From Pseudoruegeria aquimaris (GTDB lineage Bacteria; Pseudomonadota; Alphaproteobacteria; Rhodobacterales; Rhodobacteraceae), in NCBI RefSeq assembly GCF_900172235.1, contig NZ_FWFQ01000031.1:1-33516 (forward strand): DNA of 33,516 nt. The letters run 5' to 3'. The notes under the pieces were generated by a model, which did no database searches, was not told the origin of the DNA, and worked only from the letters and a program-made list of their open reading frames with translations. Below are positions 9,151 through 17,274 of the stretch, piece by piece; positions within the stretch are counted from its first letter, which is position 1; every line of letters starts with the position of its first letter. The translations under genes were made by a program, and so were the position numbers.

Positions 9151-11454
9151 ATGGACAAGTTCGGCAAGAGCCAGCCCGTGAAGCGGGTGGAAGACACGCG
9201 GTTTCTCAAGGGCACGGGCCGCTACGTGGGCGACCTTGCCCCCGCCGGCGCGCTGCACGCCTTCTTCCTGCGCTCGCCCGTGGCCCACGCCGAGATCACA
9301 GCGCTTGATCTGGAGGAGGCCCGCAACGCGCCCGGCGTGCATCTGGTGCTCTGCGCGCAGGATCTTCTGGACGCCGGCGTGAAGCTCGGCATGGACGGCC
9401 ATCTCGTGCGCAACCGGGACGGCTCCAAGGGCGCCGACCCGGAGCGCCCGATCCTCGCGCACGGCCGGGTGCGCTTCGTGGGCGAGGCGATCGCCGCGGT
9501 GATCGCGGAAACGCCCGAACAGGCCAAGGATGCCGCCGAGCTGATCGGCTTCGACTTCGACGAGCTGGACGTGCATGTCGAGCCCCGCCCCGGCGGGGCG
9601 CAGATCCACCCCGAGGCGCCCGACAACATCGCCTTCGACTGGGGCCTCGGCGACGAAGACGGGACGGCCGCCGCCCTCGCCGGCGCGGCCCATCACCTGA
9701 CCTACGAGATCGGTGACAACCGGGTCATCGCCAACGCGATGGAACCGCGCGGCTGCTTCGCGGAGTTCGACGGCAAGCGCCTGCATTTTTGCGTGAACGG
9801 GCAGGGGGTCTGGGGGCCGAAGAAGGATCTCGCGGCGCACCTCGGCATGCGCCCCGACGACATCCGCGTCACCAACCCCGACGTGGGCGGCGGCTTCGGC
9901 ATGAAGGCCTTCATGTATCCGGAGTATTTCGTCACCGCCCATGCCGCGCGGGTGCTGGGAAAACCCGTGCGCTGGATCTCCGACCGCACCGAGGCGATGC
10001 TGAGCGACAATGCCGGGCGCGACCTGGTGACCGTCTGCGAACTGGGCTTCGACGAGAACCACCGGCTGCTGGCCTACCGCGTGCGCTCGACCTGCAACCT
10101 CGGCGCCTACAACTCCGGCTTCGCGCAGGCGATCCAGACGGAGCTTTTCGCCAAGGTGCTCATGGGCACCTACGACGTGCAGGACACCTACCTGCACGTG
10201 CAGGGCGTCTATACCAACACCACGCAGGTGGACGCCTACCGTGGCGCGGGCCGGCCCGAGGCGATCTATGCGCTGGAGCGGGCGATGGACTACGCCGCCG
10301 CCGATCTGGGCGAAGATCCCTGGGCGCTGCGCCGCAAGAATTTCATCAAGCCCTCGGCCTTCCCCTACACCAGCTCCACCGGCGAGATCTACGACGTGGG
10401 CGATTTCGAGCGGGTGCTCGATCGCGTCGAGGCCGAATGCGACCGTGCCGGCTTTGCCGCCCGCCGCGCGGCCTCGGAGGCCGCCGGCAAGCTGCGGGGG
10501 CTCGGGCTCTGCTACTACATCGAATCCATCCTCGGCGATCCGCAGGAAACGGCCCGGGTGGATTTCGAGGAGGACGGCACCGCCACGATCTACGTGGGCA
10601 CGCAGTCCAACGGGCAGGGGCATGAAACCGCCTTCACCCGTTTCCTCGCGGATCACACCGGCATTCCGCCCGAGAAGATCAACTTCGTGCAGGGCGACAG
10701 CGACCGCATCGCCAAGGGCGGCGGCACCGGCGGATCGCGCTCCGGCACGACGCAGGCCACGGCCACGCTTGGCGCGGTGTCCAAGATGATCGAGGCCTTC
10801 ACGCCCTTCCTCGCCGAGGCCTTCGACGTTCCGCCGGAGGCGATCTCCTTCGACGACGAGAAATTCCGCGCCAAGGGCACCAACCAGACCTGCACCATGC
10901 TGGAAGCCGCCGAGATGGCCCGCGCCGCCGGGCGCAGCGATCTGCTCAGCCATTCCGCCACCACCGAGCTTCCGGGGCGCTCCTTCCCCAACGGCGCCCA
11001 TGTGGCGGAGGTGGAGGTGGATCCCGATACCGGGCTCGTGCAGGTGGTTCGCTACACGGTGACCGATGATTTCGGCAATCTTCTCAATCCGATGATCGTG
11101 GAGGGCCAGGTGCATGGCGGCGTGGCGCAGGGGCTGGGCCAGGCGCTCACGGAACATGTCGTCTACGACGAGACGGGCCAGCTGCTCACGGCAACGTTCA
11201 TGGACTACGGCATGCCCCGCGCGCAGGATGTGCCCATGGTCGGCTTCACCACCGAAGGCGTGCCCTCCACGGCCAACGTGCTGGGCATGAAGGGCTGCGG
11301 CGAGGCCGGCACCGTCGGCTCCATGGCCGCCGTCGCCAACGCGGTGATGGACGCGCTGCGCTGCGCCGGCGTGCGGCGGGCGGACATGCCCTTCACGCCG
11401 CACCGCGTCTGGCAGATGCTGAACGAGGAGAAAGGCGAGATTGCGGCTGCGTGA
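9151..11454 (+). CDS. Xanthine dehydrogenase family molybdopterin-binding subunit, CoxL form II-like (767 aa)
   Basis: Large molybdenum-cofactor subunit of the xanthine oxidase/CO dehydrogenase family. The N-terminal Ald_Xan_dh domain begins [32 protein letters not shown] (245-257) and [13 protein letters not shown] are molybdopterin contacts. The active-site loop is AYRGAGRPE (362-370), the form II pattern rather than the AYRCSFR of true CO dehydrogenase. The catalytic glutamate is Glu718 in [10 protein letters not shown]. The substrate is probably an aldehyde or N-heterocycle; CO oxidation is unlikely. No FAD or 2Fe-2S subunit gene is adjacent, which is unusual. The start at 9151 has GGGAG eight bases upstream; the longer in-frame start at 8950 lacks support. 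The next gene starts inside its last codons. Confidence 0.88.
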   Translation: MDKFGKSQPVKRVEDTRFLKGTGRYVGDLAPAGALHAFFLRSPVAHAEITALDLEEARNAPGVHLVLCAQDLLDAGVKLGMDGHLVRNRDGSKGADPERPILAHGRVRFVGEAIAAVIAETPEQAKDAAELIGFDFDELDVHVEPRPGGAQIHPEAPDNIAFDWGLGDEDGTAAALAGAAHHLTYEIGDNRVIANAMEPRGCFAEFDGKRLHFCVNGQGVWGPKKDLAAHLGMRPDDIRVTNPDVGGGFGMKAFMYPEYFVTAHAARVLGKPVRWISDRTEAMLSDNAGRDLVTVCELGFDENHRLLAYRVRSTCNLGAYNSGFAQAIQTELFAKVLMGTYDVQDTYLHVQGVYTNTTQVDAYRGAGRPEAIYALERAMDYAAADLGEDPWALRRKNFIKPSAFPYTSSTGEIYDVGDFERVLDRVEAECDRAGFAARRAASEAAGKLRGLGLCYYIESILGDPQETARVDFEEDGTATIYVGTQSNGQGHETAFTRFLADHTGIPPEKINFVQGDSDRIAKGGGTGGSRSGTTQATATLGAVSKMIEAFTPFLAEAFDVPPEAISFDDEKFRAKGTNQTCTMLEAAEMARAAGRSDLLSHSATTELPGRSFPNGAHVAEVEVDPDTGLVQVVRYTVTDDFGNLLNPMIVEGQVHGGVAQGLGQALTEHVVYDETGQLLTATFMDYGMPRAQDVPMVGFTTEGVPSTANVLGMKGCGEAGTVGSMAAVANAVMDALRCAGVRRADMPFTPHRVWQMLNEEKGEIAAA

Positions 11455-12502
11455 TCGCATCCGGCGCTGGCTCGGGCTGGCGCCACCCGTCCGGCAGGCC
11501 CCCCTGCGCAAGGCGCGGGGGCCCGTCGATCACGTGATCATCATCGACGGCACCATGTCTTCGCTGGAGCCGGGCTGCGAAAGCAACGCCGGGCTGACCT
11601 ACAAGCTGCTGGCCAGCCTGCCGCCCGATCCCGGCCTCTCGCTCTACTACGATTCCGGGATTCAATGGGTCAACTGGCGCTCCACCAGCGACGTGATCCA
11701 GGGCAGGGGCACCAACCGCAAGATCCGCCGCGCCTACGGCTTTCTCGCCTCACGCTACCGTCCGGGGGATCGCATCTTCCTGCTCGGCTACTCGCGCGGC
11801 GCCTACGCGGTGCGCTCGCTGGCCGGGATCATCGACAGGATCGGCCTGCTCACCCCGCAGTTCGCCACCGTGCGCCACATCCGCCAGGCCTACCGCCACT
11901 ACGAACGCGCCCCGGAGTCCGACGCCGCCCGCGTCTTCTCGCGGCTCTACTGCCACCCCCACGTCGAGATCGAGATGGTCGGGGTCTGGGATACGGTGAA
12001 GGCGCTGGGCCTGCGCGTGCCGCTCCTTTGGCGGCTCACCGAGAAGCAGCATGCCTTCCACAACCACCAGCTCGGCGCCAGCATCCGCCACGGCTACCAG
12101 GCGCTGGCCATGGACGAAACCCGCGAGGCCTTCGCCCCGGTGCTCTGGGAGTGCCCGCCGGGTTTTGCCGGCGACGTGGAGCAGGTGTGGTTCCGCGGGG
12201 CCCACGGCGACGTGGGCGGGCAGCTCGGCGGTTTCACCGCGGCGCGCCCGCTGTCCAACATCCCGCTGGTCTGGATGCTGGAGAAGCTTGAAGCCTGCGG
12301 CGTCGCCCTGCCGGAGGACTGGCGCGCCCGGTTTCCCTGCGATCCCGATGCGCCCTCGGTGGGGATGAACCGGGGCTGGGGCAAGCTGTTCCTGGCGCGC
12401 AGGAAGCGCACGATCGGGCAGGACGTGTCCGAAAGCGTTCACCCGACGGCACGGGCGCATCTGCCCAAGGCCAAGGCCAAGGTCGTGCTGACCTCACCCT
12501 GA
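11441..12502 (+). CDS. DUF2235-family alpha/beta hydrolase, Tle1-like (353 aa)
   Basis: Predicted serine hydrolase of the DUF2235 family, which includes T6SS phospholipase effectors of the Tle1 type but also many housekeeping members. Visible signatures are the opening HVIIIDGTMSSL, the nucleophile elbow GYSRGAYAVRSLAG (Ser118), VGVWDTVKALG (Asp at about 183) and WFRGAHGDVGGQ (His at about 256), a complete Ser-Asp-His triad. There is no signal peptide or T6SS neighbour, so an effector role is not supported; a cytoplasmic lipase or esterase is more likely. The start is TTG within AAAGGCGAGATTG, overlapping the upstream molybdoenzyme gene by 14 bases, so the two are probably translationally coupled. 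Its 3' end overlaps the convergent thioesterase gene by 9 bases. Confidence 0.82.
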   Translation: MRLRDRIRRWLGLAPPVRQAPLRKARGPVDHVIIIDGTMSSLEPGCESNAGLTYKLLASLPPDPGLSLYYDSGIQWVNWRSTSDVIQGRGTNRKIRRAYGFLASRYRPGDRIFLLGYSRGAYAVRSLAGIIDRIGLLTPQFATVRHIRQAYRHYERAPESDAARVFSRLYCHPHVEIEMVGVWDTVKALGLRVPLLWRLTEKQHAFHNHQLGASIRHGYQALAMDETREAFAPVLWECPPGFAGDVEQVWFRGAHGDVGGQLGGFTAARPLSNIPLVWMLEKLEACGVALPEDWRARFPCDPDAPSVGMNRGWGKLFLARRKRTIGQDVSESVHPTARAHLPKAKAKVVLTSP

Positions 12503-12994
12503 GGGGCGCGGCCCGTTCAGCACGATGCAGGTTGTGGAGGCGGTGGCGTAGAGCCGGCCGTCCTGCACGCCGCGGATCTCGCCGCTGGCCACCCCGGTGG
12601 AGCGGCCCGCGTGCTGGCAGATGCCGATGGCATCGACTTCCATGCCGAGCGGTATGCTCCTGATGATGTTCACTTTCAGCTCGAGCGTGGTGTAGCCGGA
12701 GCCCTTGGGCAGCCGGCTCTGCACGGCGCAGGCCACGCAGCTGTCGAGGATCGTGGCATACCAGCCGCCGTGGGTGGTGCCCAGCGGGTTGAAGGCGTCA
12801 AAGAGCGGGGCGCCGCGGAACACGACGCGCCCTTCCTCCACTTCCCGCAGCCGGTAGTTCAGCGTTTTCGAGATGGGGGGTGCCGGGTAGCGGCCTTCGA
12901 GAATGCCGCGCAGGAATGCGACCCCGGGCATTGAAAGCATCTGTTCCGGGGTCAGCAGATCGTCCGGGGATGTGGCGTGAAATGGCTCGGGCAT
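12494..12994 (-). CDS. PaaI-type hotdog-fold thioesterase (166 aa)
   Basis: Acyl-CoA thioesterase-like protein of the PaaI/4HBT family. The core shows NPLGTTHGGWYATILDSCVACAV, where HGG (75-77) and Asp84 on the long central helix match the hotdog thioesterase active site, followed by beta strands TTLELKVNIIRSIP and GRLYATASTTCIVL. It presumably hydrolyses an acyl- or aryl-CoA in the cytoplasm. The start at 12994 has a near-perfect ribosome binding site (GGAGGAGCC before ATG). An upstream in-frame start at 13042 is possible but would add an Arg/Gln-rich leader without support. It converges with the DUF2235 gene and overlaps it by nine bases. Confidence 0.85.
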   Translation of the reverse strand: MPEPFHATSPDDLLTPEQMLSMPGVAFLRGILEGRYPAPPISKTLNYRLREVEEGRVVFRGAPLFDAFNPLGTTHGGWYATILDSCVACAVQSRLPKGSGYTTLELKVNIIRSIPLGMEVDAIGICQHAGRSTGVASGEIRGVQDGRLYATASTTCIVLNGPRPSG

Positions 12995-13058
12995 GGCTCC
13001 TCCTGCCTGCCGGAGCCTAGGCGGCTGGACCGATCGGTTCAATCGGCCATGCGCCGCC

Positions 13059-13925
13059 TCATGCCACTTTTTCGAGGCTCACGTCCGGGGTGATGCCGAG
13101 GGCGTGGCAGACGTCGCGGGTCAGGTGGGGGCGGTTGAGCGTGTAGAACTGAAGATGCTCCACGCCGCCCTCGATCAGCTCGGAGCAGAGCTCGGTGCAG
13201 AGGGCGGTGGCGAGCAGCTCTTCGCGCCCGTCGCGGATGGCCTTTTCGAAGGCGTCATCCAGCCAGGCCGGCACCGAGGTGCCGCAGCGGGTGGCGAAGT
13301 TGCGCACGCCCTTCCAGCTGTGGATCGGCAGGATGCCGGGGATGATCGGCGCGTCGATGCCGGCCTTCTCGCAGGCATCGCGGAAGCGGAAGAAGGTCTC
13401 GGCTTCGAAGAAGAACTGGGTGATCGCGGAATCCGCGCCGGCGTCGATCTTGCGCTTCAGCCAGTCCACGTTGGCCTGCACGCTTTCGGCCTCGGGGTGC
13501 TTCTCGGGGTAGGCCCCCACGTGCAGCTTGAACTTGCCCGTCGCGGCCAGCGCCTCGACCAGCTCGCAGGCATTGGCGAAGCCCTCGGGGTGCGGCGTGA
13601 AGCGGCCTTCGCCCTTGGGCGGATCGCCCCGCAGCGCCACGATCTCGGTCACGCCGGCTTCGGCATAGGCTTCGGCGATTTCGAGCGTTTCGGCGCGGGA
13701 GGCGTTCACGCAGGTCAGGTGGGCGGCCACGTTGAGACCGTAGTGGGTGTGGATCGTCTGCACGGCGTCATGGGTCAGATCGCGGGTGGTGCCCCCCGCG
13801 CCGTAGGTGACCGAAACGAACTCCGGCGCCAGCGGCGCCAGCATCTGCACCGTTTCCCACAGGCGGAAAGAGGCATCCAGCGTCTGCGGCGGGAAGAACT
13901 CGAAGGAGATGCGGGGCGATGTCAT
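13059..13925 (-). CDS. metF: 5,10-methylenetetrahydrofolate reductase (288 aa)
   Basis: Flavin enzyme that makes 5-methyl-THF for methionine synthesis. The N-terminus SPRISFEFFPPQT contains the catalytic-Glu motif FEFFPP. FVSVTYGAGGTTRDLT and ALRGDPPKGEGRF are typical of MetF, as is the later QFFFEAETFFRFRDAC. The length of 288 aa is normal for bacterial MetF. The start at 13925 has GAGGA nine bases upstream; a 13-residue in-frame extension is unlikely. It is divergent from a MetR-like regulator with a 97-bp gap containing a perfect MetR operator, so regulation by homocysteine-responsive MetR is likely. Confidence 0.95.
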   Translation of the reverse strand: MTSPRISFEFFPPQTLDASFRLWETVQMLAPLAPEFVSVTYGAGGTTRDLTHDAVQTIHTHYGLNVAAHLTCVNASRAETLEIAEAYAEAGVTEIVALRGDPPKGEGRFTPHPEGFANACELVEALAATGKFKLHVGAYPEKHPEAESVQANVDWLKRKIDAGADSAITQFFFEAETFFRFRDACEKAGIDAPIIPGILPIHSWKGVRNFATRCGTSVPAWLDDAFEKAIRDGREELLATALCTELCSELIEGGVEHLQFYTLNRPHLTRDVCHALGITPDVSLEKVA

Positions 13926-13975
13926 GAATGGGAATCCTCGTTGGCGTTGCCAGCCTTTTCGCATTTCGCTAACAG

Positions 13976-13988
13976 TGAAACAAATTCA
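13976..13988. promoter_or_regulatory. MetR operator between metF and the metR-like gene
   Basis: TGAAACAAATTCA is an exact match to the MetR consensus TGAA-N5-TTCA. It lies about 50 bases upstream of the metF start and 35 bases upstream of the regulator start. A looser inverted repeat, CTCAT-N7-ATGAG, follows at about 13995-14011. Confidence 0.75.
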
Positions 13989-14022
13989 TAATTCTCATCA
14001 TCAATATGAGGTTGATTGCAGT

Positions 14023-14928
14023 ATGCACCTGGAATTCCGGCATCTGCGCACGATCAAGGCGATCCATGAAGCCGGCGGGCTGGCCCGCGCGGCGGAGCTT
14101 CTGCACATCACGCAATCCGCGCTGTCCCACCAGATCAAGGGCCTTGAGGATCAGGCGGGGGTCGAGCTGTTCATCCGCCGCTCCAAGCCCATGCGCCTGT
14201 CACCGGCGGGCATGAAGCTGCTGCGGCTGGCCGAGAAGATCCTGCCCGAGATCGAGGCGCTGGAACAGGATTTCGCCGGGCTGCAATCGGGCCGTTCGGG
14301 CCGGCTGCACATCGCCATCGAATGCCATGCCTGTTTCGAATGGCTCTTTCCCGTGCTCGAAGAATTCCGCAAGGCCTGGCCGGACGTGGACGTGGACATC
14401 CGCCCCGGCCTCGCCTTCGACGCGCTTCCCGCGCTGCAGAAGGAAGACGTGGATCTCGTGGTCTCCTCCGATCCGGAGAAGCTCGACGGCGTGGAATTCT
14501 CGCCGCTGTTCGACTACGAGCCCGTTTTCGTCGCCTCCGCGCAGAACCCGCTGGCCCAGAAGCCCTTCGTCGTGGCCGAGGATTTCCGCGAGGAAACGCT
14601 CATCACCTACCCGGTGGACCGCTCCCGCCTCGATGTGTTCACCGAGCTTCTGACGCCCGCCAAGGTGGAACCCAAGGCCATCCGGCAGGCCGAGCTGACG
14701 GCCGTGATCCTGCTCCTGGTGGCCTCTAACCGCGGGGTGGCCGTGCTGCCCGACTGGGTGGTGCGGGAGGTGAAATACAATTCCGATTATGTCACCCGGC
14801 CGATCACCGAACACGGGCTGACCAAGCGGCTTTACGCGGCGATCCGTTCCGATGACGCGCAGAAGCCCTACATGGCGCACCTGATCCGGCTGGCGCGCAC
14901 CGAGCCGGTGAAGCTGCAGCGGATGTGA
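14023..14928 (+). CDS. metR: LysR-family regulator, MetR-like (301 aa)
   Basis: LysR-type transcription factor. The N-terminal winged HTH (residues 1-60) reads LEFRHLRTIKAIHEAGGLARAA and then LHITQSALSHQIKGLED; the rest is the periplasmic-binding-protein-like effector domain, with IECHACFEWLFPVLEEF matching the MetR effector-domain opening. In other proteobacteria MetR uses homocysteine as co-inducer and controls metE, metF and metH. Divergent placement from metF with the consensus box between them strongly supports this assignment. The start at 14023 is chosen because it begins at the conserved MHLEFRHLR; upstream in-frame extension would run through the metF promoter. Confidence 0.88.
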   Translation: MHLEFRHLRTIKAIHEAGGLARAAELLHITQSALSHQIKGLEDQAGVELFIRRSKPMRLSPAGMKLLRLAEKILPEIEALEQDFAGLQSGRSGRLHIAIECHACFEWLFPVLEEFRKAWPDVDVDIRPGLAFDALPALQKEDVDLVVSSDPEKLDGVEFSPLFDYEPVFVASAQNPLAQKPFVVAEDFREETLITYPVDRSRLDVFTELLTPAKVEPKAIRQAELTAVILLLVASNRGVAVLPDWVVREVKYNSDYVTRPITEHGLTKRLYAAIRSDDAQKPYMAHLIRLARTEPVKLQRM

Positions 14929-14977
14929 CGCTGCGGCAGGCGCAAGCCGGCCTTGCAGCGGGCGCAGCGCGGAAGGC

Positions 14978-15006
14978 TTGGCAAATCCGCATCTTCGGCG
15001 TATACG
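14978..15006 (+). promoter_or_regulatory. Candidate sigma-70 promoter of the inositol phosphatase gene
   Basis: TTGGCA (14978-14983) and TATACG (15001-15006) are separated by 17 bases. The pair ends 28 bases before the start codon of the gene at 15034. Confidence 0.5.
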
Positions 15007-15033
15007 CGCGGCCTGACAAAGGAGCGCCCCCCG

Positions 15034-15822
15034 ATGCAAGGCAGTGCCAATCTCAACGTTATGATCAAAGCCGCCCGCAAGGCCGGCCGTTCTCTGGTGA
15101 AGGATTTCCGCGAGGTCGAAAACCTCCAGGTCTCCATGAAGGGGGCCGGGGATTTCGTAAGCCGTGCCGACGTGGCCGCCGAGGCGATCATCAAGGAAGA
15201 GCTCATGACGGCGCGCCCCAACTACGGTTGGGTCGGCGAGGAAAGCAAGCCGATCGAGGGCGCGGATCCGACCCGCCGCTGGATCGTGGATCCGCTTGAT
15301 GGCACCTCCAACTTCCTGCACGGGCTGCCGCATTGGGCCATTTCGATCGCGCTTGAGCACAAGGGCGAGATCGTGGCCTCGGTGATCTTCGATGCCGCGA
15401 AGGACGAGCTGTTCTTCGCCGAGAAGGGCGCCGGTGCCTGGATGAACGAAAGCCGACTGCGCGTTTCCGGCCGCCGTTCGATGATCGAATGCGTGTTCGC
15501 CACGGGGCTGCCCTTCGGAACCCGCCCCGACCTGCCCGAAACGCTTCAGGATCTCGCCCGGCTGCTGCCGGCCTGCGCCGGCGTGCGCCGCTGGGGCTCC
15601 GCCGCGCTGGACCTGGCCTACGTGGCCGCCGGCCGCTACGACGGCTACTGGGAGCGCTCCCTGCATGCGTGGGATGTCGCGGCCGGCCTGCTGCTGGTGA
15701 AAGAGGCCGGCGGCCTCGTGGAGCCGCTGCGCGAAGACGGCAACATTCTGGACGACGGCGAATTGATCTGCGGCAACGAGGCGATCTTCAACCAGTTCGC
15801 CAAGGTGATCCGCAACGCCTGA
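15034..15822 (+). CDS. suhB: Inositol monophosphatase family protein, SuhB-like (262 aa)
   Basis: Mg2+-dependent, Li+-sensitive phosphatase fold. The metal-binding motif A is WIVDPLDGTSNFLHGLPHW (Asp86 and Asp89), the upstream acidic pair is GEES, and motif B is WERSLHAWDVAAGLLLVKEAGG (Asp214). All expected ligands are present and the length is typical. Substrates may be myo-inositol-1-phosphate or related sugar phosphates; SuhB homologues also have roles in rRNA antitermination. The start has AAAGGAG nine bases upstream. The downstream gene is convergent and begins only three bases after this stop. Confidence 0.88.
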   Translation: MQGSANLNVMIKAARKAGRSLVKDFREVENLQVSMKGAGDFVSRADVAAEAIIKEELMTARPNYGWVGEESKPIEGADPTRRWIVDPLDGTSNFLHGLPHWAISIALEHKGEIVASVIFDAAKDELFFAEKGAGAWMNESRLRVSGRRSMIECVFATGLPFGTRPDLPETLQDLARLLPACAGVRRWGSAALDLAYVAAGRYDGYWERSLHAWDVAAGLLLVKEAGGLVEPLREDGNILDDGELICGNEAIFNQFAKVIRNA

Positions 15823-15825
15823 TCG

Positions 15826-16188
15826 CTACCGGTCGGAGGGGTGGTTCACCCCGTCCGACCACGGAATCTCACCCAGTTCGGAGGGGTTCACCCCTTCCAG
15901 TGCCCCCACGTTCACCCCGTATTCCTCGGGGTTCGAGCGCCTTTGGTGGTGGGTGTAGATGCCGCAGGTTCTGCAGAAATAGTGCTTCGCGGTGCCCGTG
16001 CCCCATTGGTAGAGCGTCAGGTTGTCCGCGCCGCGCAGGACTTCGATCCCGTCCAGCGGGGCCGAGGCCGCGATGGCCCCGCGCCGCCGGCAGAAGGAGC
16101 AGTCGCAGCGGCGCATGGTGTTGAGACCGTCGCTCAGGCGCACGCGCAGTTCCACCGCGCCGCAATGGCAGGTCAGGGTGTGGGTCAT
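15826..16188 (-). CDS. GFA-family (CENP-V/GFA domain) zinc protein (120 aa)
   Basis: Small zinc protein of the glutathione-dependent formaldehyde-activating/CENP-V family. Zinc ligands are visible as CHC (Cys7, Cys9), CDCSFC (Cys28, Cys30, Cys33) and FCRTCGIYTHH (Cys72, Cys75), the complete family pattern. Members bind glutathione adducts in some cases, but most have no proven reaction, so a formaldehyde role should not be assumed. The start overlaps the rhomboid stop as ATGA, and AAGGAG lies six bases upstream, so the two genes form a coupled pair. Its C-terminal coding region contains two strong hairpins. Confidence 0.85.
   Translation of the reverse strand: MTHTLTCHCGAVELRVRLSDGLNTMRRCDCSFCRRRGAIAASAPLDGIEVLRGADNLTLYQWGTGTAKHYFCRTCGIYTHHQRRSNPEEYGVNVGALEGVNPSELGEIPWSDGVNHPSDR
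15831..15860. terminator. Strong hairpin at the convergent suhB/GFA junction
   Basis: GGTCGGA pairs with TCCGACC, and inner GGGGTG with CACCCC, around a three-base loop, giving 13 pairs with one bulged G. It starts nine bases after the suhB stop and lies within the last codons of the GFA gene. It has no U-tract; it may end suhB transcription or shield the mRNA 3' end. Confidence 0.45.
15880..15897. repeat. Second hairpin in the GFA 3' coding region
   Basis: A seven-pair stem with a TTCA loop, 20 bases from the first hairpin and sharing its GGAGGGG and TTCACCCC blocks. The repeat gives the protein two similar short segments (EGVNPSE and DGVNHPS). Confidence 0.5.
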
Positions 16189-16931
16189 CGTCGTCTCCTT
16201 ACGGTGGGTATGCGGCTCGGGCTGAGGCTGTAGCTCGCCTCCGGGTGGGGCGGGTGGCCGCCGTGCCTGCGCCAGTAGGCCGGGCCGCCGCGGTTGAGCC
16301 AGAAGGGCAGCAGCGCAACGAAACCGATGGCGAAACCGCCGGCATGGGCCCAGTAGGCGATGCCGCCGCCCGTGATGTCCGTCGCGATGCCGTTGAACAG
16401 CTGCAGCCCGAGCCAGACCCCGAGCACGACCCAGGCGGGGATCGGGATGATTTTGAACACCACGATGAAGATGAAGAGCACGTCCACCCGCGCCTTCGGG
16501 TAGAGCAGCAGATACCCGCCCATCACGCCGGCGATCGCGCCCGAGGCCCCGACGGTCGGAATGCCCGAGGCGGGGGCGGCAAGCACGTGGGCGAAGGCGG
16601 CCGCGACCCCGCAGAGCAGGTAGAAGAGCAGAAAGCGCAGGTGCCCGAGCGTGTCTTCGAGGTTGTCGCCGAAGACCCAGAGGAAAAGCATGTTGCCGGC
16701 CAGGTGCATCACGCTGCCATGCAGGAACATCGATGTCAGCAGCGTGTGCAGATCCTGCCCGGATACGATCTCACCCGGTCGCATGGCCCAGCGGTCATAG
16801 AAGGCCGCGGTGGCGAAGGGATCCGCCAAGAGGCCCCAATAGCCAAGGAAGATCAGCACGTTGGCTGCAATCAAGGCGAGGGTGACGACAGGCGGCCTTT
16901 GCGAGGGGTTGTGATCGCGGATCGGAAACAT
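16185..16931 (-). CDS. Rhomboid-family intramembrane serine protease (248 aa)
   Basis: Six-helix membrane protease. HGSVMHLAGNMLFLWVFG supplies the oxyanion-side His76 and Asn80, GASGAIAG holds the nucleophile Ser130, and WAHAGGFAIG holds the catalytic His196. All catalytic residues are present, so it should be active on transmembrane substrates. The C-terminal tail (about 215-248) is proline-, serine- and arginine-rich. The gene overlaps the GFA gene by four bases (ATGA). The ribosome binding site is poor, so the start is chosen by the typical N-terminus MFPIRDHNPSQRPPVVT of alphaproteobacterial members. Confidence 0.9.
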   Translation of the reverse strand: MFPIRDHNPSQRPPVVTLALIAANVLIFLGYWGLLADPFATAAFYDRWAMRPGEIVSGQDLHTLLTSMFLHGSVMHLAGNMLFLWVFGDNLEDTLGHLRFLLFYLLCGVAAAFAHVLAAPASGIPTVGASGAIAGVMGGYLLLYPKARVDVLFIFIVVFKIIPIPAWVVLGVWLGLQLFNGIATDITGGGIAYWAHAGGFAIGFVALLPFWLNRGGPAYWRRHGGHPPHPEASYSLSPSRIPTVRRRR

Positions 16932-17188
16932 GCCCGGACGCTGCCCGAGGCCGCATGATCGGTCAAGCGCGATCCGCGCTGACGCCCGGCCTCGCGCCGC
17001 GCCGGCGCGCGGCGCAAAGGATGTGCCTCACGATTGGGGGGAGGGCAAGCGATGGTGCCCCTCGCCGGGGCCCGCACGAAGAGGGCTGGGGTCGGGCAAT
17101 CCACGCGATGTGGCTTTAACATCCGGGGCACGAAAGCCGGTTTACACTGCCGGAGCGTTGGCTATTGTCGCCCCTGTTTGCACCTTCC
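16932..17188. other. Gene-free stretch upstream of the rhomboid gene and tRNA-Leu
   Basis: I see no coding region. It contains a 9-bp GC-only inverted repeat, GCGCCGCGC (16994-17002) and GCGCGGCGC (17007-17015), around CGGC, and the tRNA promoter at 17141-17168. Any rhomboid promoter should also lie here, but I cannot place it confidently. Confidence 0.6.
17141..17168 (+). promoter_or_regulatory. Candidate promoter of tRNA-Leu
   Basis: TTTACA (17141-17146) and TATTGT (17163-17168) are spaced by 16 bases, ending 20 bases before the mature tRNA 5' end. Confidence 0.5.
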
Positions 17189-17274
17189 GCGGGCGTGGTG
17201 GAATGGTAGACACAGAAGACTTAAAATCTTCAGGCCGCAAGGCCGTGCCGGTTCGAGCCCGGCCGCCCGTACCA
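17189..17274 (+). tRNA. tRNA-Leu (anticodon UAA)
   Basis: An 86-base class II tRNA with encoded CCA. The acceptor GCGGGCG pairs with CGCCCGT (one G-U pair), the anticodon stem GAAGA/TCTTC encloses the loop CTTAAAA with anticodon TAA, a long variable arm follows (GGCCGCAAGGCC), and the T arm contains GGTTCGAGCCC. It reads UUA/UUG leucine codons. It marks the left edge of the glycan cluster, but I saw no duplicated 3' end and no integrase. Confidence 0.95.

Noticed and set aside
6060-9308. Long open frames on the strand opposite valS (over 1000 codons)
   Set aside because: They are shadows caused by high GC; the translations are His/Arg/Gly-rich with no domain, and ValS is unmistakable on the other strand.
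11441-12502. DUF2235 protein as a type VI secretion effector
   Set aside because: There is no vgrG, hcp, PAAR, adaptor or immunity gene nearby; the gene is coupled to a molybdoenzyme subunit.
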